NCBI RefSeq assembly: GCF_004217555.1
Contig: NZ_SHKW01000001.1
Coordinates: 496,001 to 560,000 of the forward strand
DNA: 64,000 nucleotides
Direction: 5' to 3'
DNA from: Edaphobacter modestus
GTDB lineage: Bacteria; Acidobacteriota; Terriglobia; Terriglobales; Acidobacteriaceae
The position numbers and the translations under genes were made by a program. Under the pieces are notes generated by a model. The model was not told the origin of the DNA. It worked only from the letters and a program-made list of their open reading frames with translations, and ran no database searches. This document shows positions 24,706 to 33,938 of this stretch, piece after piece (positions within the stretch are counted from its first letter, which is position 1; each line of letters opens with the position of its first letter).

Positions 24706-26154
24706 ATGAAAACGCCGGGAATATTAGCCTTTATGTTAATTTGTGCCTTGGGGCCTACCTTCAGTCTCTGTCAGGGACAGAAGGTGATTCCAGATCCTCT
24801 CCCCGAACTGAAGTATCCCCCGATTGCCAGAGCCGCTCGCGTTCAAGGTGACGTGGTAGTGAGCTTCCGACAGACATCGGAGGGTCGCACTGCGGATGTA
24901 AGGGCGATCGCAGGCCCTCCGATGTTGCAGGGTATCGCGGTTGAAAATGTGAAGGCCTGGCAGTTTGCTGCGACGGCGGAAGCAGCCGGGCAGGTTCATA
25001 AGGTCACATTTCACTTCCGACTTGATCCGCCAAATGATGGATACGATAGCCAGCCAATGACGAAGGTGGAATTGGATGGGGTCGGTGACGTTCGGGTGCT
25101 CTCGATCATTACGACGGGACTTGAGCGCTCAGAGTGTCCGTCTGCCGTTGATCGCGCATTGCCCTCCGCGGTGATAAGCGGCGATTTTGTAGAGGTGCAC
25201 CGATGGAACGAAGTCGTGAGAGTTGGCGAGGACGGCTCGGTCGTCTGGGAACAGGGGAAAACTTCGCGGAGCGGGCGCATAAACCCCGCTGAAGCAAAAT
25301 CGCTTCTGGAGCGGTTTCGTATTGAGGCTGTTTGGGCTTTGTGTGGTAACTACAACCAGGCCGGACTGATGGATGGCGATGGGAGTTCGATCAAGTTGCG
25401 CCTCGGCGGGCGGGAGAAGAGCGTAGGCGAATATGGCGATGTCGCGCCGCCGATCTTTAGGGAGGTTGAACTCGCTGTCGACGCAGCCGCCAATACGCAC
25501 CAATGGCGGCACGGCGATCCCAGCACCGAGAGCATCGTAGAGATCACCTTCGAGTATCTGCCCAAACCAGGCAAGACAAAGCTCATGGACGCGGCGCATC
25601 GCGGAGACAAGGCGGGTGTCCGGGCCGCATTCGGGGCGGGCGATAAGCTGACTGATGTTGACGCGAGCGGCTGGACACCCCTGATGTATGCCGCTAGTTC
25701 GTATGGCGGTTCGGTAGTGAGCGAAATGCTCAAAGCAGGTGCAGAGGTGAACGCGCGGTCAAAGCGGGGCGAGACAGCGCTGATGGCTTCGGCTGTTACG
25801 GGCATGGCGGATGAGGACCTTCTGGACGCAGGGGCGGACGTAAATGCGGTCAACGATGTTGGGATGACCGCGCTTATGCTGCTAGTCCAGCGCGGGGAGC
25901 CACAAGAAATTACGGCTTTGCTAAAGGCTGGTGCCGATGCCCTAAAGAAGGATGCGGCGGGGCGGACAGCCTTGGATTATTTAAATGCGGCGAACTGCGG
26001 ACGCCCAATCGTGCAGGAGAAAGATCCTCAGTGGACGACTGTAGGGTATTCGAGATGCAACGCCTTGAGTGATGACAATTATCAGGAGTCAAAGCAACTG
26101 CTGACTAATGCAGGCGCAAGGGCAACACGGGTTTCGACGCCAAAAAGGCCGTAG
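24706..26154 (+). CDS. TonB C-terminal domain protein fused to ankyrin repeats
   Basis: Start placed at ATG 24706 so that a signal peptide leads (GILAFMLICALGPTFSLCQG); an in-frame ATG at 24658 is possible. Residues about 35-110 form a TonB-like energy-transducer C-terminal domain (ELKYPPIARAARVQGDVVVS … NVKAWQFA). A middle region of unknown fold follows. The final 170 residues hold four ankyrin repeats (DASGWTPLMYAA, SKRGETALMASA, NDVGMTALMLLV, DAAGRTALDYLN). No transmembrane anchor remains after the signal, so it is likely periplasmic or a secreted binding protein rather than a working TonB. Confidence 0.85.
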   Translation: MKTPGILAFMLICALGPTFSLCQGQKVIPDPLPELKYPPIARAARVQGDVVVSFRQTSEGRTADVRAIAGPPMLQGIAVENVKAWQFAATAEAAGQVHKVTFHFRLDPPNDGYDSQPMTKVELDGVGDVRVLSIITTGLERSECPSAVDRALPSAVISGDFVEVHRWNEVVRVGEDGSVVWEQGKTSRSGRINPAEAKSLLERFRIEAVWALCGNYNQAGLMDGDGSSIKLRLGGREKSVGEYGDVAPPIFREVELAVDAAANTHQWRHGDPSTESIVEITFEYLPKPGKTKLMDAAHRGDKAGVRAAFGAGDKLTDVDASGWTPLMYAASSYGGSVVSEMLKAGAEVNARSKRGETALMASAVTGMADEDLLDAGADVNAVNDVGMTALMLLVQRGEPQEITALLKAGADALKKDAAGRTALDYLNAANCGRPIVQEKDPQWTTVGYSRCNALSDDNYQESKQLLTNAGARATRVSTPKRP

Positions 26155-26518
26155 ATAAGTTTTGAACTTTCCGAAAACCCCGTTTTGCGGGATGTTCGTC
26201 TTGGGATCACCACACCAAAAGTAAAAAATCGTACGTTTAGGTTTGTTGCGAAAACCTATCGCCTTTAGGAAGCCAATCGCAATACCTTTATGCAATGCAA
26301 AATACGGGGCTTTTCTGAAATTGGAGCATCGTTGCAATAATCTTCGTCTGCGCAACGCCTACGACCGTCGCGCTTTCGAGTTGCAGGATCACATGCGTCG
26401 GTTGGTCGCGCTCGGAGCGCGGTAACGAGATTCCTCGACGCTGGAGCGTTTCGTTACCTTCTCGCATCTCAATTGCGGAGTCGTAAGATTTAACGTCAGC
26501 ATGCAATCACCTTATTCC
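26155..26518. other. Intergenic region with one dispersed-repeat half-site
   Basis: Holds a TTTCCGAAAACCCCGTTTTG motif at 26163-26182 belonging to the repeat family. The rest has short opposing frames with no recognisable protein. Confidence 0.5.
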
Positions 26519-27433
26519 TCATAGGTGGCGCCTAGGCTCAAGTCCAAATATTTTCTGAGCGAGTGCGAGGAATGTCTTGGCGGCAGGATTCTTCAGCTCG
26601 ACTCTGGTCCCTACGTCGATAGAGGTCCAGCTATCGGATTGGATGGGTCTATAGACCACTCCGGGAACATTGAGATGGGAGGTACAGGCTGGGGCTATCG
26701 AGATCCCCATTCCGACACTGACGAGACTAACGACAGTGGCCCATTGTGGGGCTTCCTGAACGATGTTGGGTCGAAAGCCATGCGCTAAACACAAGCCTAA
26801 TATGCGTTCAAACTGCAGGCGGGCAATGCCAGGTGAAAAGAGCACGATTCTCTCTTCCTTGAGCATCTCAGGGCGCAGGGTTTTCTTGACCGATAGAGGG
26901 TGATCCTGTGGCAGGATGGCAACGAAAGGCTCCCGCATTAATGTTCGGATCGTGAGTCCTTCGGTGGGTTCGCCATCCCGGAGGATGCTGATATCCAGCG
27001 TGCCGTCGAGCAACTGTGTAATCTGCTCGTTTGCATGCAATTCCCGGAGTTGCAAATCAACATTTGGATATCCGCTTCTATAGCGCTCAATCACAGTTGA
27101 CGCCTTGCTGAACATGACCGAGCCACTGAAGCCGACGATGAGATTGCCTTCCTCACCGCGACCGATACGCTGCGCCGTTTCAATGGTGTCCTTCAGATTG
27201 TCTCGAAGTAGTTCCGCACGCCTTTGGAAGAACTCTCCCACTGGCGTAATCGTCACCCCACGCGCATGCCGCTCGAACAATGCGTGTCCAAGGGTTCCTT
27301 CCAACTGCTTGATTTGCTGACTGAGATTCGGCTGTGCGATCCCTAGCCGGTCAGCCGCACGGCCGAAGTGCAGGGTCTCAGCTAACGCAAGGAAATTGCG
27401 GATATCCCGCAGTTCGAGCTCTCGACGCCTCAT
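26519..27433 (-). CDS. LysR-family transcriptional regulator
   Basis: A 304-aa regulator with an N-terminal helix-turn-helix (RNFLALAETLHFGRAADRLG, then IAQPNLSQQIKQLEGTLGHA) and a periplasmic-binding-like effector domain. It is divergent from the thioesterase-hydroxyacid dehydrogenase operon with about 77 bases between starts, the classical arrangement for a LysR protein controlling its neighbour. In that gap a T-N11-A-like pattern may occur but was not established. Confidence 0.93.
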   Translation of the reverse strand: MRRRELELRDIRNFLALAETLHFGRAADRLGIAQPNLSQQIKQLEGTLGHALFERHARGVTITPVGEFFQRRAELLRDNLKDTIETAQRIGRGEEGNLIVGFSGSVMFSKASTVIERYRSGYPNVDLQLRELHANEQITQLLDGTLDISILRDGEPTEGLTIRTLMREPFVAILPQDHPLSVKKTLRPEMLKEERIVLFSPGIARLQFERILGLCLAHGFRPNIVQEAPQWATVVSLVSVGMGISIAPACTSHLNVPGVVYRPIQSDSWTSIDVGTRVELKNPAAKTFLALAQKIFGLEPRRHL

Positions 27434-27510
27434 ATGTACAACATATCATAAATCTAGTAATTCATATTGGACGCATATGCTCCCTTCTCGTACTCTCAAC
27501 TCAGGAGAAG

Positions 27511-27963
27511 ATGATGGCGGTTTTAGGTGCGAAGGATTCCTACTGTTATGTGTGTGGTCCTGACAACAAATTCGGGCTGCGTGTTCCATTCGAGCAGGAC
27601 GGGGCGGAGAGCAGCTGCGCGCGCTATGTCGCACGCCCCGAACATGGTGGTTGGAATGGAGTACTGCACGGTGGCGTAACGTTTTCGCTGATGGATGAGG
27701 CCCTTGGATGGGCGCTCTTCTTCCAGCAGAAGCCTGCCGTCACGGCCAAGATCAGGACGAGGTTCACGAAACCAGTGCCAATCGGGGCTGCACTGCTCAT
27801 TCGCGCATGGGTCATTCGAGAGCGTAGCCGCATTGTGGAAGCAAAAGCAGAGGTTCGATCCGATGATGGCGAAATGCTCTTCGCCGAGGCAGAGGCCACC
27901 ATGTTCCGCATCCCCGCTGCACCTGCAATCCAAAACCATTCAGAAGAAGAGGCCATCGCATAA
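27511..27963 (+). CDS. PaaI/hotdog-fold thioesterase
   Basis: Start at ATG 27511, seven bases after AGGAGA; an upstream in-frame ATG at 27334 lies inside lysR and is rejected. The 150-aa protein has the hotdog pattern CYVCGPDNKFGLRVPF, a cysteine-bearing head seen in PaaI-like thioesterases, and GVLHGGVTFSLMDEALGWAL, the helix with HGG and catalytic Asp/Glu. It probably hydrolyses an acyl-CoA made in the same operon. The stop overlaps the next start (TAATG). Confidence 0.9.
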   Translation: MMAVLGAKDSYCYVCGPDNKFGLRVPFEQDGAESSCARYVARPEHGGWNGVLHGGVTFSLMDEALGWALFFQQKPAVTAKIRTRFTKPVPIGAALLIRAWVIRERSRIVEAKAEVRSDDGEMLFAEAEATMFRIPAAPAIQNHSEEEAIA

Positions 27964-28919
27964 TGAGCGAGAAGTTGAAAGTTGTCTTCTTGGACCGGTT
28001 CGCAATCCGAGCTCAACTTCGGTCGCTCCGGTTTCCACACGACTGGTTTGAATACCCGACGACGTCACCGGAACAGGTCATCGAACGGCTGCAGGGTGCA
28101 ACGATTGCAATCACCAATCGGGTCCACTTCGACGCCGACATTCTCAAGCAGCTTCCCGATCTTCGACTCATCGCCATGTCCGCAACCGGCTACGAGTGTA
28201 TTGATATTTCTGTCTGCAGGGATGCCGGCGTGACGGTTACGAACCTCCGGGACTGGTCGAGCACATTCGTCGCCGAACATGCGTTCGCGATGATGCTTGG
28301 CGTGAGACGACAACTGCTCGTGTATCGAGAGCTTCTGGCTCAGGGCGAGTGGCAGCGCTCGCACTTCTACGGTGTGCTGAAAGAGCCTCTTCCGAGCGAC
28401 CTGTACGGTTGCAATCTTGGAATTATTGGGTATGGTGCTCTCGGAGAACGGATTGCGCACCTGGGATCTGCATTTGGAATGAACGTGATGATTGCTGACA
28501 GAAAAGGTGCAGCTCCCCGCGAGAGACGAGTCGCGTTTCGCGAAGTGGTCGAGACCTCTGACGTGCTCTGCATCACCTGCCCATTCAATGAAGAGACGAG
28601 AAATCTGATTGGGCGGGACGAGATCGCTATGATGAAGCCAACCGCTACCCTGATCAATACCGCACGAGGCGGCATCGTCGATGAACAGGCGCTTGCCGAC
28701 GCTCTTCGAGAAGGACGGATCGGAGGAGCGGGAGTCGATGTACTCGCCCAGGAGCCGCCTCGGAACGGCAATCCGCTTCTGGACCTATCGCTACCGAACC
28801 TCATTGTCACTCCGCATATGGCCTTTGCCAGCCATCATGCGTTGAACGTTCTTGCAGAACAGTTGATGAGCAATATCGAATCCTTTGTGGCAGGACACCC
28901 GAAGAATGTGGTTTCGTAA
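27963..28919 (+). CDS. D-2-hydroxyacid dehydrogenase (glycerate/hydroxypyruvate reductase-like)
   Basis: A 318-aa NAD(P)-dependent enzyme. The cofactor motif is LGIIGYGALGERIAHLGSAF, the catalytic Arg lies in LINTARGGIVDE, the Glu in DVLAQEPP, and the His in NLIVTPHMAF. Length and all three catalytic residues are normal, so it should be active. It is the middle gene of an operon under the divergent LysR protein, overlapping the thioesterase by one base. The substrate could be hydroxypyruvate or glyoxylate or a related keto acid. Confidence 0.92.
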   Translation: MSEKLKVVFLDRFAIRAQLRSLRFPHDWFEYPTTSPEQVIERLQGATIAITNRVHFDADILKQLPDLRLIAMSATGYECIDISVCRDAGVTVTNLRDWSSTFVAEHAFAMMLGVRRQLLVYRELLAQGEWQRSHFYGVLKEPLPSDLYGCNLGIIGYGALGERIAHLGSAFGMNVMIADRKGAAPRERRVAFREVVETSDVLCITCPFNEETRNLIGRDEIAMMKPTATLINTARGGIVDEQALADALREGRIGGAGVDVLAQEPPRNGNPLLDLSLPNLIVTPHMAFASHHALNVLAEQLMSNIESFVAGHPKNVVS

Positions 28920-28931
28920 ATCGAGGAGAGA

Positions 28932-29099
28932 ATGATGAAGATATCGATGTACCAGGTGGATGCGTTTACCGACCGGGTCTTCGGTGGAAACCCGGCAGCC
29001 GTGTGTCCTCTCGATAAGTGGCTCTCCGACGATGTGATGCTCTCGATCGCAGCGGAGAATAACCTGGCGGAGATCGAGCAACTTCTTCACGAGAAATAG
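28932..29099 (+). pseudogene. phzF-like gene truncated to its N-terminus
   Basis: After a GAGGAGAG site the frame reads MYQVDAFTDRVFGGNPAAVC, then PLDKWLSDDV and IAAENNLAE before leaving homology and stopping at codon 56. The intact PhzF family (isomerase/epimerase) is about 260-300 aa and would continue NLAETAFF. The break falls about 100 bases before the dispersed repeat at 29197 and IS1111 copy 1, which probably caused the deletion. Confidence 0.88.
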
Positions 29100-29196
29100 C
29101 CTTCACCATTGCCGAATAGCAAAATTGTACTGAGAACGCTCTTGCGTTTATCACTAGGCTGTCTAGATCCCTGAACACTTAGCTGAGCTTCCATTA

Positions 29197-29258
29197 AAGT
29201 CGGGTTTTGAGTAAGTTCACCGGGCCAAGAGGTTCGGGACCTTGAACTTGGTCAAAAT
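29197..29258. repeat. Dispersed palindromic repeat, copy at IS1111 copy 1
   Basis: Reads GTCGGGTTTTGAGTAAGTTC, then ACCGGGCC and GACCTTGAACTTGGTCAAAA. The GTTC…GAAC halves can pair. It ends two bases from the IS1111 inverted repeat, so the element sits at one side of the repeat. Confidence 0.75.
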
Positions 29259-29260
29259 GT

Positions 29261-30616
29261 ATGGTCCGCCGTCTGAATGCAAGGGAAAAGTTTATGGATG
29301 AAGGAATGTCTGCGTCAATGTATCCGGCCTTTTGGTGGAGATCAGTCTCCTGGCCATGATGAGATACGCCGCGTACCTGTCCTACAAAACCCCTCGGCTG
29401 TGGAAGAGCCTATTGAGCAATCAGGTTTCAGGTACGCCGTTTGACTGTTCTTTCATCTTTACTTATCCGGTGCAGACCTCGGTGGGAGAACTTGATCTTG
29501 ATAGCTACGCTTAGCTAGGCCGCGACTGGCTCTTGAACTGCCCGATAGTCCTGGCCGCTTGACAGCACGGCCCAAGCGATCCTTGCCAGTTTGTTTGCCG
29601 TGGCGACGATGAGCACGTTGCGTGGCGCTCTGGCTTCAAGAGCGGTCATCCACGCGCCCATGGCGACGCGGTCTCGCTTCGATCGCAATACGACTGCGCG
29701 GGCTCCATGGATGAAGATCTTGCGCAGGTAGTTGTTACCGCGCTTGCTGATACCGAAGAGGCGGGCCTTACCACCGGTCGAGTGCTGTCGTGGCACAAGC
29801 CCAAGCCAGGAAGAAAACTCACGCCCCTTATGGAAGGCTGCGCCGTTACCGATCGCGGCTACGATCGCGGTTGCGACCAGCGGGCCAACGCCGGGGATCT
29901 GCCTGAGCCGCGTGCATGCCGCATCACTTGAGGCAATCAGCTCCACTTCCTGGTTCAGATCGACCACCCGCTGTTCAAGATCCTTCCACTCGTTCCAAAG
30001 TTGAGCCAGCAGGTTCCGCATACGCGGAGTGAGATCTTCCTCGGCGTTCTCGAGGATCTCGGGCATGCGCTCGCGCAGCCTGGCCGGGCTCTTTGCAAAT
30101 ACCAGACCCCGCTCCAGCAGGAAGGCCCGCAGCTGGTTGATGACTGAGGTTCTTCGCGCGATCAAACGATCGCGCACACGATGCAATGCCTGCAGATCCA
30201 GCTGGTCGTCCGTCTTGATCGGAACAAATCGCATGTTCTCCCGATCCACAGCCTCAGCAATGGCTTCCGCATCCAGGAAGTCGTTCTTGTTCGACTTCAC
30301 GAATGGCTTCACGAACTGGGCCGGGATCAGCTTCACATCGTGGCCTTGTTCCCGTAAAAGTACGGCCCAGGAAGTGCGCCCCGGAACAGGCCTCCATCCC
30401 AATCAAAGAGGTCTGCAGGTTCGCGGTGAAGGCAATCAACTGCTTCTGGGTAAACTTCTTCTTCAGCAGCACCTTGCAGTTATCGCCAAGAGCCACCGGG
30501 TGAAAGGTCGTCTTGCCAAGGTCAATGCCTACGGAACGAATCTCCATGTCGATGATCCTCCTTCAATCTGCCTATAAGATCCTCATCGCCAGATTGAGGT
30601 TTAAGCGGCGGACCAT
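29261..30616 (-). mobile_element. IS1111-type (IS110 family) insertion sequence, copy 1
   Basis: A 1356-bp unit bounded by an 11-bp inverted repeat, ATGGTCCGCCG at 29261 and CGGCGGACCAT ending at 30616. It holds one transposase reading frame (disrupted), about 69 bp upstream of it and a 254-bp noncoding region downstream. It matches copy 2 (40181-41536, opposite orientation) in every part I compared. IS1111 elements characteristically have subterminal inverted repeats, so the true ends may lie a few bases outside; both copies share CTCAGTAACCC beyond one end and AAATGT beyond the other. Confidence 0.9.
29515..30547 (-). pseudogene. IS1111 transposase (DEDD), frameshifted
   Basis: Frame 1 starts at 30547 (SVGIDLGKTTFHPVALG, first Asp) and runs to GMEACSGAHFLGR; frame 2 continues LLREQGHDVKLIPAQFVKPF and SNKNDFLDAEAIAEAV to the stop at 29515. 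The second half shows RLRQIPGVGPLVATAIVAAI and the conserved C-terminal core SSWLGLVPRQHSTGGKARLF. Joining them needs a +1 shift, best explained by one inserted A in CGTACTTTTACGG, about 190 bases from the start. The same lesion is in copy 2. Confidence 0.88.
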
Positions 30617-31229
30617 CTCAGTAACCCCGTTTTACGCGCACTACAAAAAGTTAGTCCGCACAACGGCGTTTGTGGGTAACCACCGCTCATCAATGTATCC
30701 CACCGTTCATCAATGATGGCAACGCGGACTGGCTAATATGAAGTGCCTTAATTTCGGCGTTGTTGGGAATTATCCGTATGCCCAATCATATTGATGATCT
30801 GGCATCTCTTTATAAGGCTGATGCACTATATCGACCGCTGAGCCATTGGAAGGTAGAGCGCTTACAGAGTTCGCACTTCTATTTTGCCGCTGGCCCAGGA
30901 TTTCACCCTGGCTGTGATGGAACGTGTCGTTGGCGCTTAGATCATCGGCGAAAACAAGCTCCATACTATTGGGTAATTTGCTCCAGGTCAGAAATTCAGG
31001 TGAGAGAAGAAATGGCCTTTAGGCCTGGACTCTCTTGCGACTGCGCACAAACGGCCCAAGGCTAAAGCGCGATCCTTGCCTGCCCCCGATTCCGTGGCCT
31101 AAAGCCACTGACGCAGAGCGCGCCACGAACGTTTGCATTGCGCTCTGCATCATAAATGGCCAACTCCCCAAGCATGTGGGCCAGCTTCGGAGTTGCCTCA
31201 AACAGCCGCCCCCTCGAAGCTAAGTATTG
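30617..31229. other. Intergenic stretch, no gene recognised
   Basis: Begins with the repeat half-site AACCCCGTTTTACGCGC directly next to the IS1111 end. A possible 101-codon frame on the plus strand (30760-31065) has no ribosome-binding site and no recognisable protein pattern. Confidence 0.5.
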
Positions 31230-32894
31230 CTACCTCGAGTTGCCACTGCTCGCCGGAAACAGCGGCTGCAGTCCGGTTGTTTCTCCTCCGAAGACATGGC
31301 TTAGCGTATCTGGAGCCAATCCGTCTGTATGGCACAGGAAGCAACCTTTAGTCTTCTGTTGGTAAGTCTCCATCGTCGAGTTGGCGACGTTGGTCGCGCC
31401 TGCCTGTCCTCCTGGAGGCGCATTTCCGGCCGTCGTCCACGTAGCTCCAATCAGGAAGTAATCGGAGCGGATATCGCCCTTCGGCATGAGCGCGTTTACG
31501 CTGTTGTGAATTGAAATGAGGTTGCTGTTCGCCGCCGCGTTGTTGGGTCCCGCGCCCCATGCGTAGGTTCTCAAGGAGTCGCTGGGGCTGATCGTATACC
31601 CGCTCGCGGCGAGAATGTTCGCTTCTTTCGCCGTCATATGCACGACGTTAAACGGGCCTGTCGAATTGGTTGCTGAGAACCGCCAACTACCGGCTGTTCT
31701 CTGAGGGACAGGTACAGTGTTCCCATTCTTATCGGTATACGAGTACTTAGCATTGGGCGTGTCCCCGAAGTGCTCGAACGTAGCCCAGATCATCTCCGGA
31801 TGGCCTTGGACGCTGCCCACAATATGCAAGCCGAGCAGCCCCAGTGTGGCCTTCCTCTGGTCTTTCAGAACCCACTTCTGTGGATTCGACCTGTCGTAAA
31901 CCGGAATCATGGCCGTCGTCGTGATGTAGTCCTTTTTATTGAGCTCGGTGACCTCAATCCAGGAACTCTTCAATTCCATGGTGAGTGCCTGTGCGTCCGT
32001 AAAGCTTGGCTTTCCATTGGCGGCAGCATACTTCTGGATTGCGGCAAGCTCTGTCGGCGTTGTCGGAAATTGCGCGCCAGCGATGGCACCATTTTTAACT
32101 CCCGTCAGGAAGTAGGCGTAGACATCGTTTGTCATCGTCGAGTAGTAGACCAGGCCGTCTTTCTGCGTCTCCAAAACTCCGGAGCCTCCTGCTTGCCCCT
32201 GTTCCACGTCGATGATATTGCCGTTAGAGTCGACGAACACCGGTTTTCCGTCAACCATAAATTCCTCTGCCGTCCGCATCGTGTCCGATGGCACGGAATC
32301 GCTTCTGAGAGCTCCTGCCGACGGTAGCGCGATCGTATTGCCAGCTCTATCCTGAAACGCCAGCTTGTGGTTCGAGGTGATAAACGCCTTGCTCACTTCC
32401 ACCAGATTGCCTGCGCTATTAACGACAATCTGCTTTCCTGAATGATCGACAGGTGGTTTCATCACTTCGAACAATTGGCCCGATTTGCCCTCGATGATCG
32501 GCAAATCATGGGGACCACCTTTGTCGGCCCGCAGCATCATCGAGTGAACAAACGAACCCTTGCCGTGCGGCAGAAACGTCCTTTTGCCGCTGCTATCAGG
32601 AGGAGAAACATCATAGAAAGCCGCCGAGTCAAAGATGCGTGACCCGCCCGATTCCGATGTCACCCAGAGGAACATTTGTTTTGCCCACGCATAGAAGTAG
32701 CACACGCTTCCCTCGGTAAAACCAACGCTGTTCGCGGGATTCACGACCCCGTTCACGACAGGCTTCCCCGATTGGAACCATTGGTCGAACGTCGTCGAAG
32801 CGACTGGGCAATTGGGAGCCGCGTCCTGAGGAATAGTCTGCGCCGGAAGCAAGGTTCCGGTCACCATCAGCGCAATCATGCAAAGGTATTTCAT
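31230..32894 (-). CDS. Secreted protein with single C-terminal c-type heme site
   Basis: A 554-aa exported protein (signal peptide MKYLCMIALMVTGTLLPAQT). Its body is long and soluble with no recognised enzyme motif. Near the C-terminus lies one CFLCHTDG heme-attachment site (CxxCH), about 40 residues from the end. Blocks such as SVCYFYAWAKQMFLWVTSE and HIVGSVQGHPEMIWATFEHF suggest a conserved family of cytochrome-c-like proteins, but I cannot name it. It is downstream of and on the same strand as a DyP-like small protein, separated by a tandem repeat and a strong hairpin. Confidence 0.8.
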   Translation of the reverse strand: MKYLCMIALMVTGTLLPAQTIPQDAAPNCPVASTTFDQWFQSGKPVVNGVVNPANSVGFTEGSVCYFYAWAKQMFLWVTSESGGSRIFDSAAFYDVSPPDSSGKRTFLPHGKGSFVHSMMLRADKGGPHDLPIIEGKSGQLFEVMKPPVDHSGKQIVVNSAGNLVEVSKAFITSNHKLAFQDRAGNTIALPSAGALRSDSVPSDTMRTAEEFMVDGKPVFVDSNGNIIDVEQGQAGGSGVLETQKDGLVYYSTMTNDVYAYFLTGVKNGAIAGAQFPTTPTELAAIQKYAAANGKPSFTDAQALTMELKSSWIEVTELNKKDYITTTAMIPVYDRSNPQKWVLKDQRKATLGLLGLHIVGSVQGHPEMIWATFEHFGDTPNAKYSYTDKNGNTVPVPQRTAGSWRFSATNSTGPFNVVHMTAKEANILAASGYTISPSDSLRTYAWGAGPNNAAANSNLISIHNSVNALMPKGDIRSDYFLIGATWTTAGNAPPGGQAGATNVANSTMETYQQKTKGCFLCHTDGLAPDTLSHVFGGETTGLQPLFPASSGNSR

Positions 32895-32987
32895 ACTTGG
32901 TCTCCTGTTCTAAGGCAGAAACACATCTCGCACTGTGTGGGAGGCCGAATTTCTTCGCAATCCCGCACAGTGACAAATCGACTCCTT

Positions 32988-33035
32988 AACACACGCAGGA
33001 ACACACGCAGGAACACACGCAGGAACACACGCAGG
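32988..33035. repeat. Four perfect 12-bp tandem repeats
   Basis: AACACACGCAGG is repeated four times without spacing at 32988, 33000, 33012 and 33024, and runs into the hairpin at 33030. It lies between two minus-strand genes, upstream of the secreted heme-protein gene. Confidence 0.95.
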
Positions 33036-33058
33036 GCCCGATGCACGCGGGCCCTGCG
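33030..33058 (-). terminator. Perfect 11-bp stem hairpin between two genes
   Basis: CGCAGGGCCCG pairs with CGGGCCCTGCG around a seven-base loop, giving a very stable GC stem 31 bases after the end of the 33090 gene. No clear U-run follows on the minus strand, so it is either a factor-assisted terminator or an RNA-stabilising structure between the two genes. Confidence 0.6.
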
Positions 33059-33089
33059 TGGGTTGTTTGGCGATTATTTAAGCTGGCGC

Positions 33090-33587
33090 TCAGCTATTAT
33101 TCAGGATTGTTTGCACCGTGAGTGTGGGGTAGGCCGAGTATAGATTGCTCTTTTCATTGTGAGCGCTAACCCACGCTCCGAAGGCCGCGACATTGTCTTT
33201 CACGGGCACGGGTGGGGGATCGTCCACAAAACCGAGCAGTCCGTCGAAGATATCGCCCATCTGATTGACGAAGTCTTGAATGTACTGGTCGAAAGTGCCG
33301 TCGTACTCGGTCAACACCCACAGAGTCTGTGATTTGAAGGTGGAGAACCCAGCCTCTGGAAGGAAACGGGCAAAATGTACTGTTCCTACAGCATTCAGTC
33401 CGTCATTGATTGCTTTGGAATTTTTCGGGTCGGCCAAATATAAAAAAATCTCCCAGTTCTTTCCTTTGGTGATGGGCAACCTCAAATTGAGGGGGCTTTG
33501 AACTTGGCCGTCTGAATCCCGCATGTGAGGAAGTTCTTCGGCATTGCTTGTGTGCAGGGCTTGAGGAACCATAGTTTTTTCGGACAT
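33090..33587 (-). CDS. DyP-peroxidase-like / dimeric alpha-beta barrel protein
   Basis: Start at 33587 (MSEKTMV, 165 aa) because GGAG lies just upstream; a longer frame to 33656 is less likely. The protein has no signal peptide. The segment GTVHFARFLPE … TLWVLTEYDGTFDQYIQDFV resembles the first ferredoxin-like half of DyP-type peroxidases and related proteins (pattern hFaRF … v.TeYDGdfd.Yi.DF). The heme-binding second half is absent, so it is not a complete peroxidase. It precedes the secreted heme protein on the same strand. Confidence 0.7.
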   Translation of the reverse strand: MSEKTMVPQALHTSNAEELPHMRDSDGQVQSPLNLRLPITKGKNWEIFLYLADPKNSKAINDGLNAVGTVHFARFLPEAGFSTFKSQTLWVLTEYDGTFDQYIQDFVNQMGDIFDGLLGFVDDPPPVPVKDNVAAFGAWVSAHNEKSNLYSAYPTLTVQTILNNS

Positions 33588-33938
33588 GACGAATCTCCAT
33601 TGTGCGTCAGTTTTGAATTGGGCAACGGATGCAGGCGGGAGGAAGGGGATCGGCAAAGGTATCCGGTTGTAGACATCCCGGAATTTCGTCTGGTTACACC
33701 GCTATTGTTTGTACCTGTCCCGTCTTCAAAAGTCCAATGACGACGGATCTGGGGGACCAGTCAAGCGGGTGGCCCACATCCAAAGCCCAGGGCGTCGACC
33801 GAATGGTGGCAGGCAACGCCAAGCGTCATTGCCGCATACTTTTGCGAGAGCTTCGAGAAGTGGCCAACATTGATATCGAACCGTGGGGTAGCAGGCCCGA
33901 AATTCCCCGGTTTCCCGACACAAAGTGGCCAACATTGA
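33588..33938. other. No gene; contains a 17-bp direct repeat
   Basis: Short frames only. AAGTGGCCAACATTGAT occurs at 33858-33874 and again at 33923-33939, 65 bases apart, the second copy lying at the broken 5' end of the phosphatase fragment. This suggests a small rearrangement or the ends of a lost element. Confidence 0.55.

Noticed and set aside
32988..33035. Possible CRISPR array
   Set aside because: Units are 12 bp, directly adjacent and without spacers; it is a simple tandem repeat. No array was seen near the Cas relics either.
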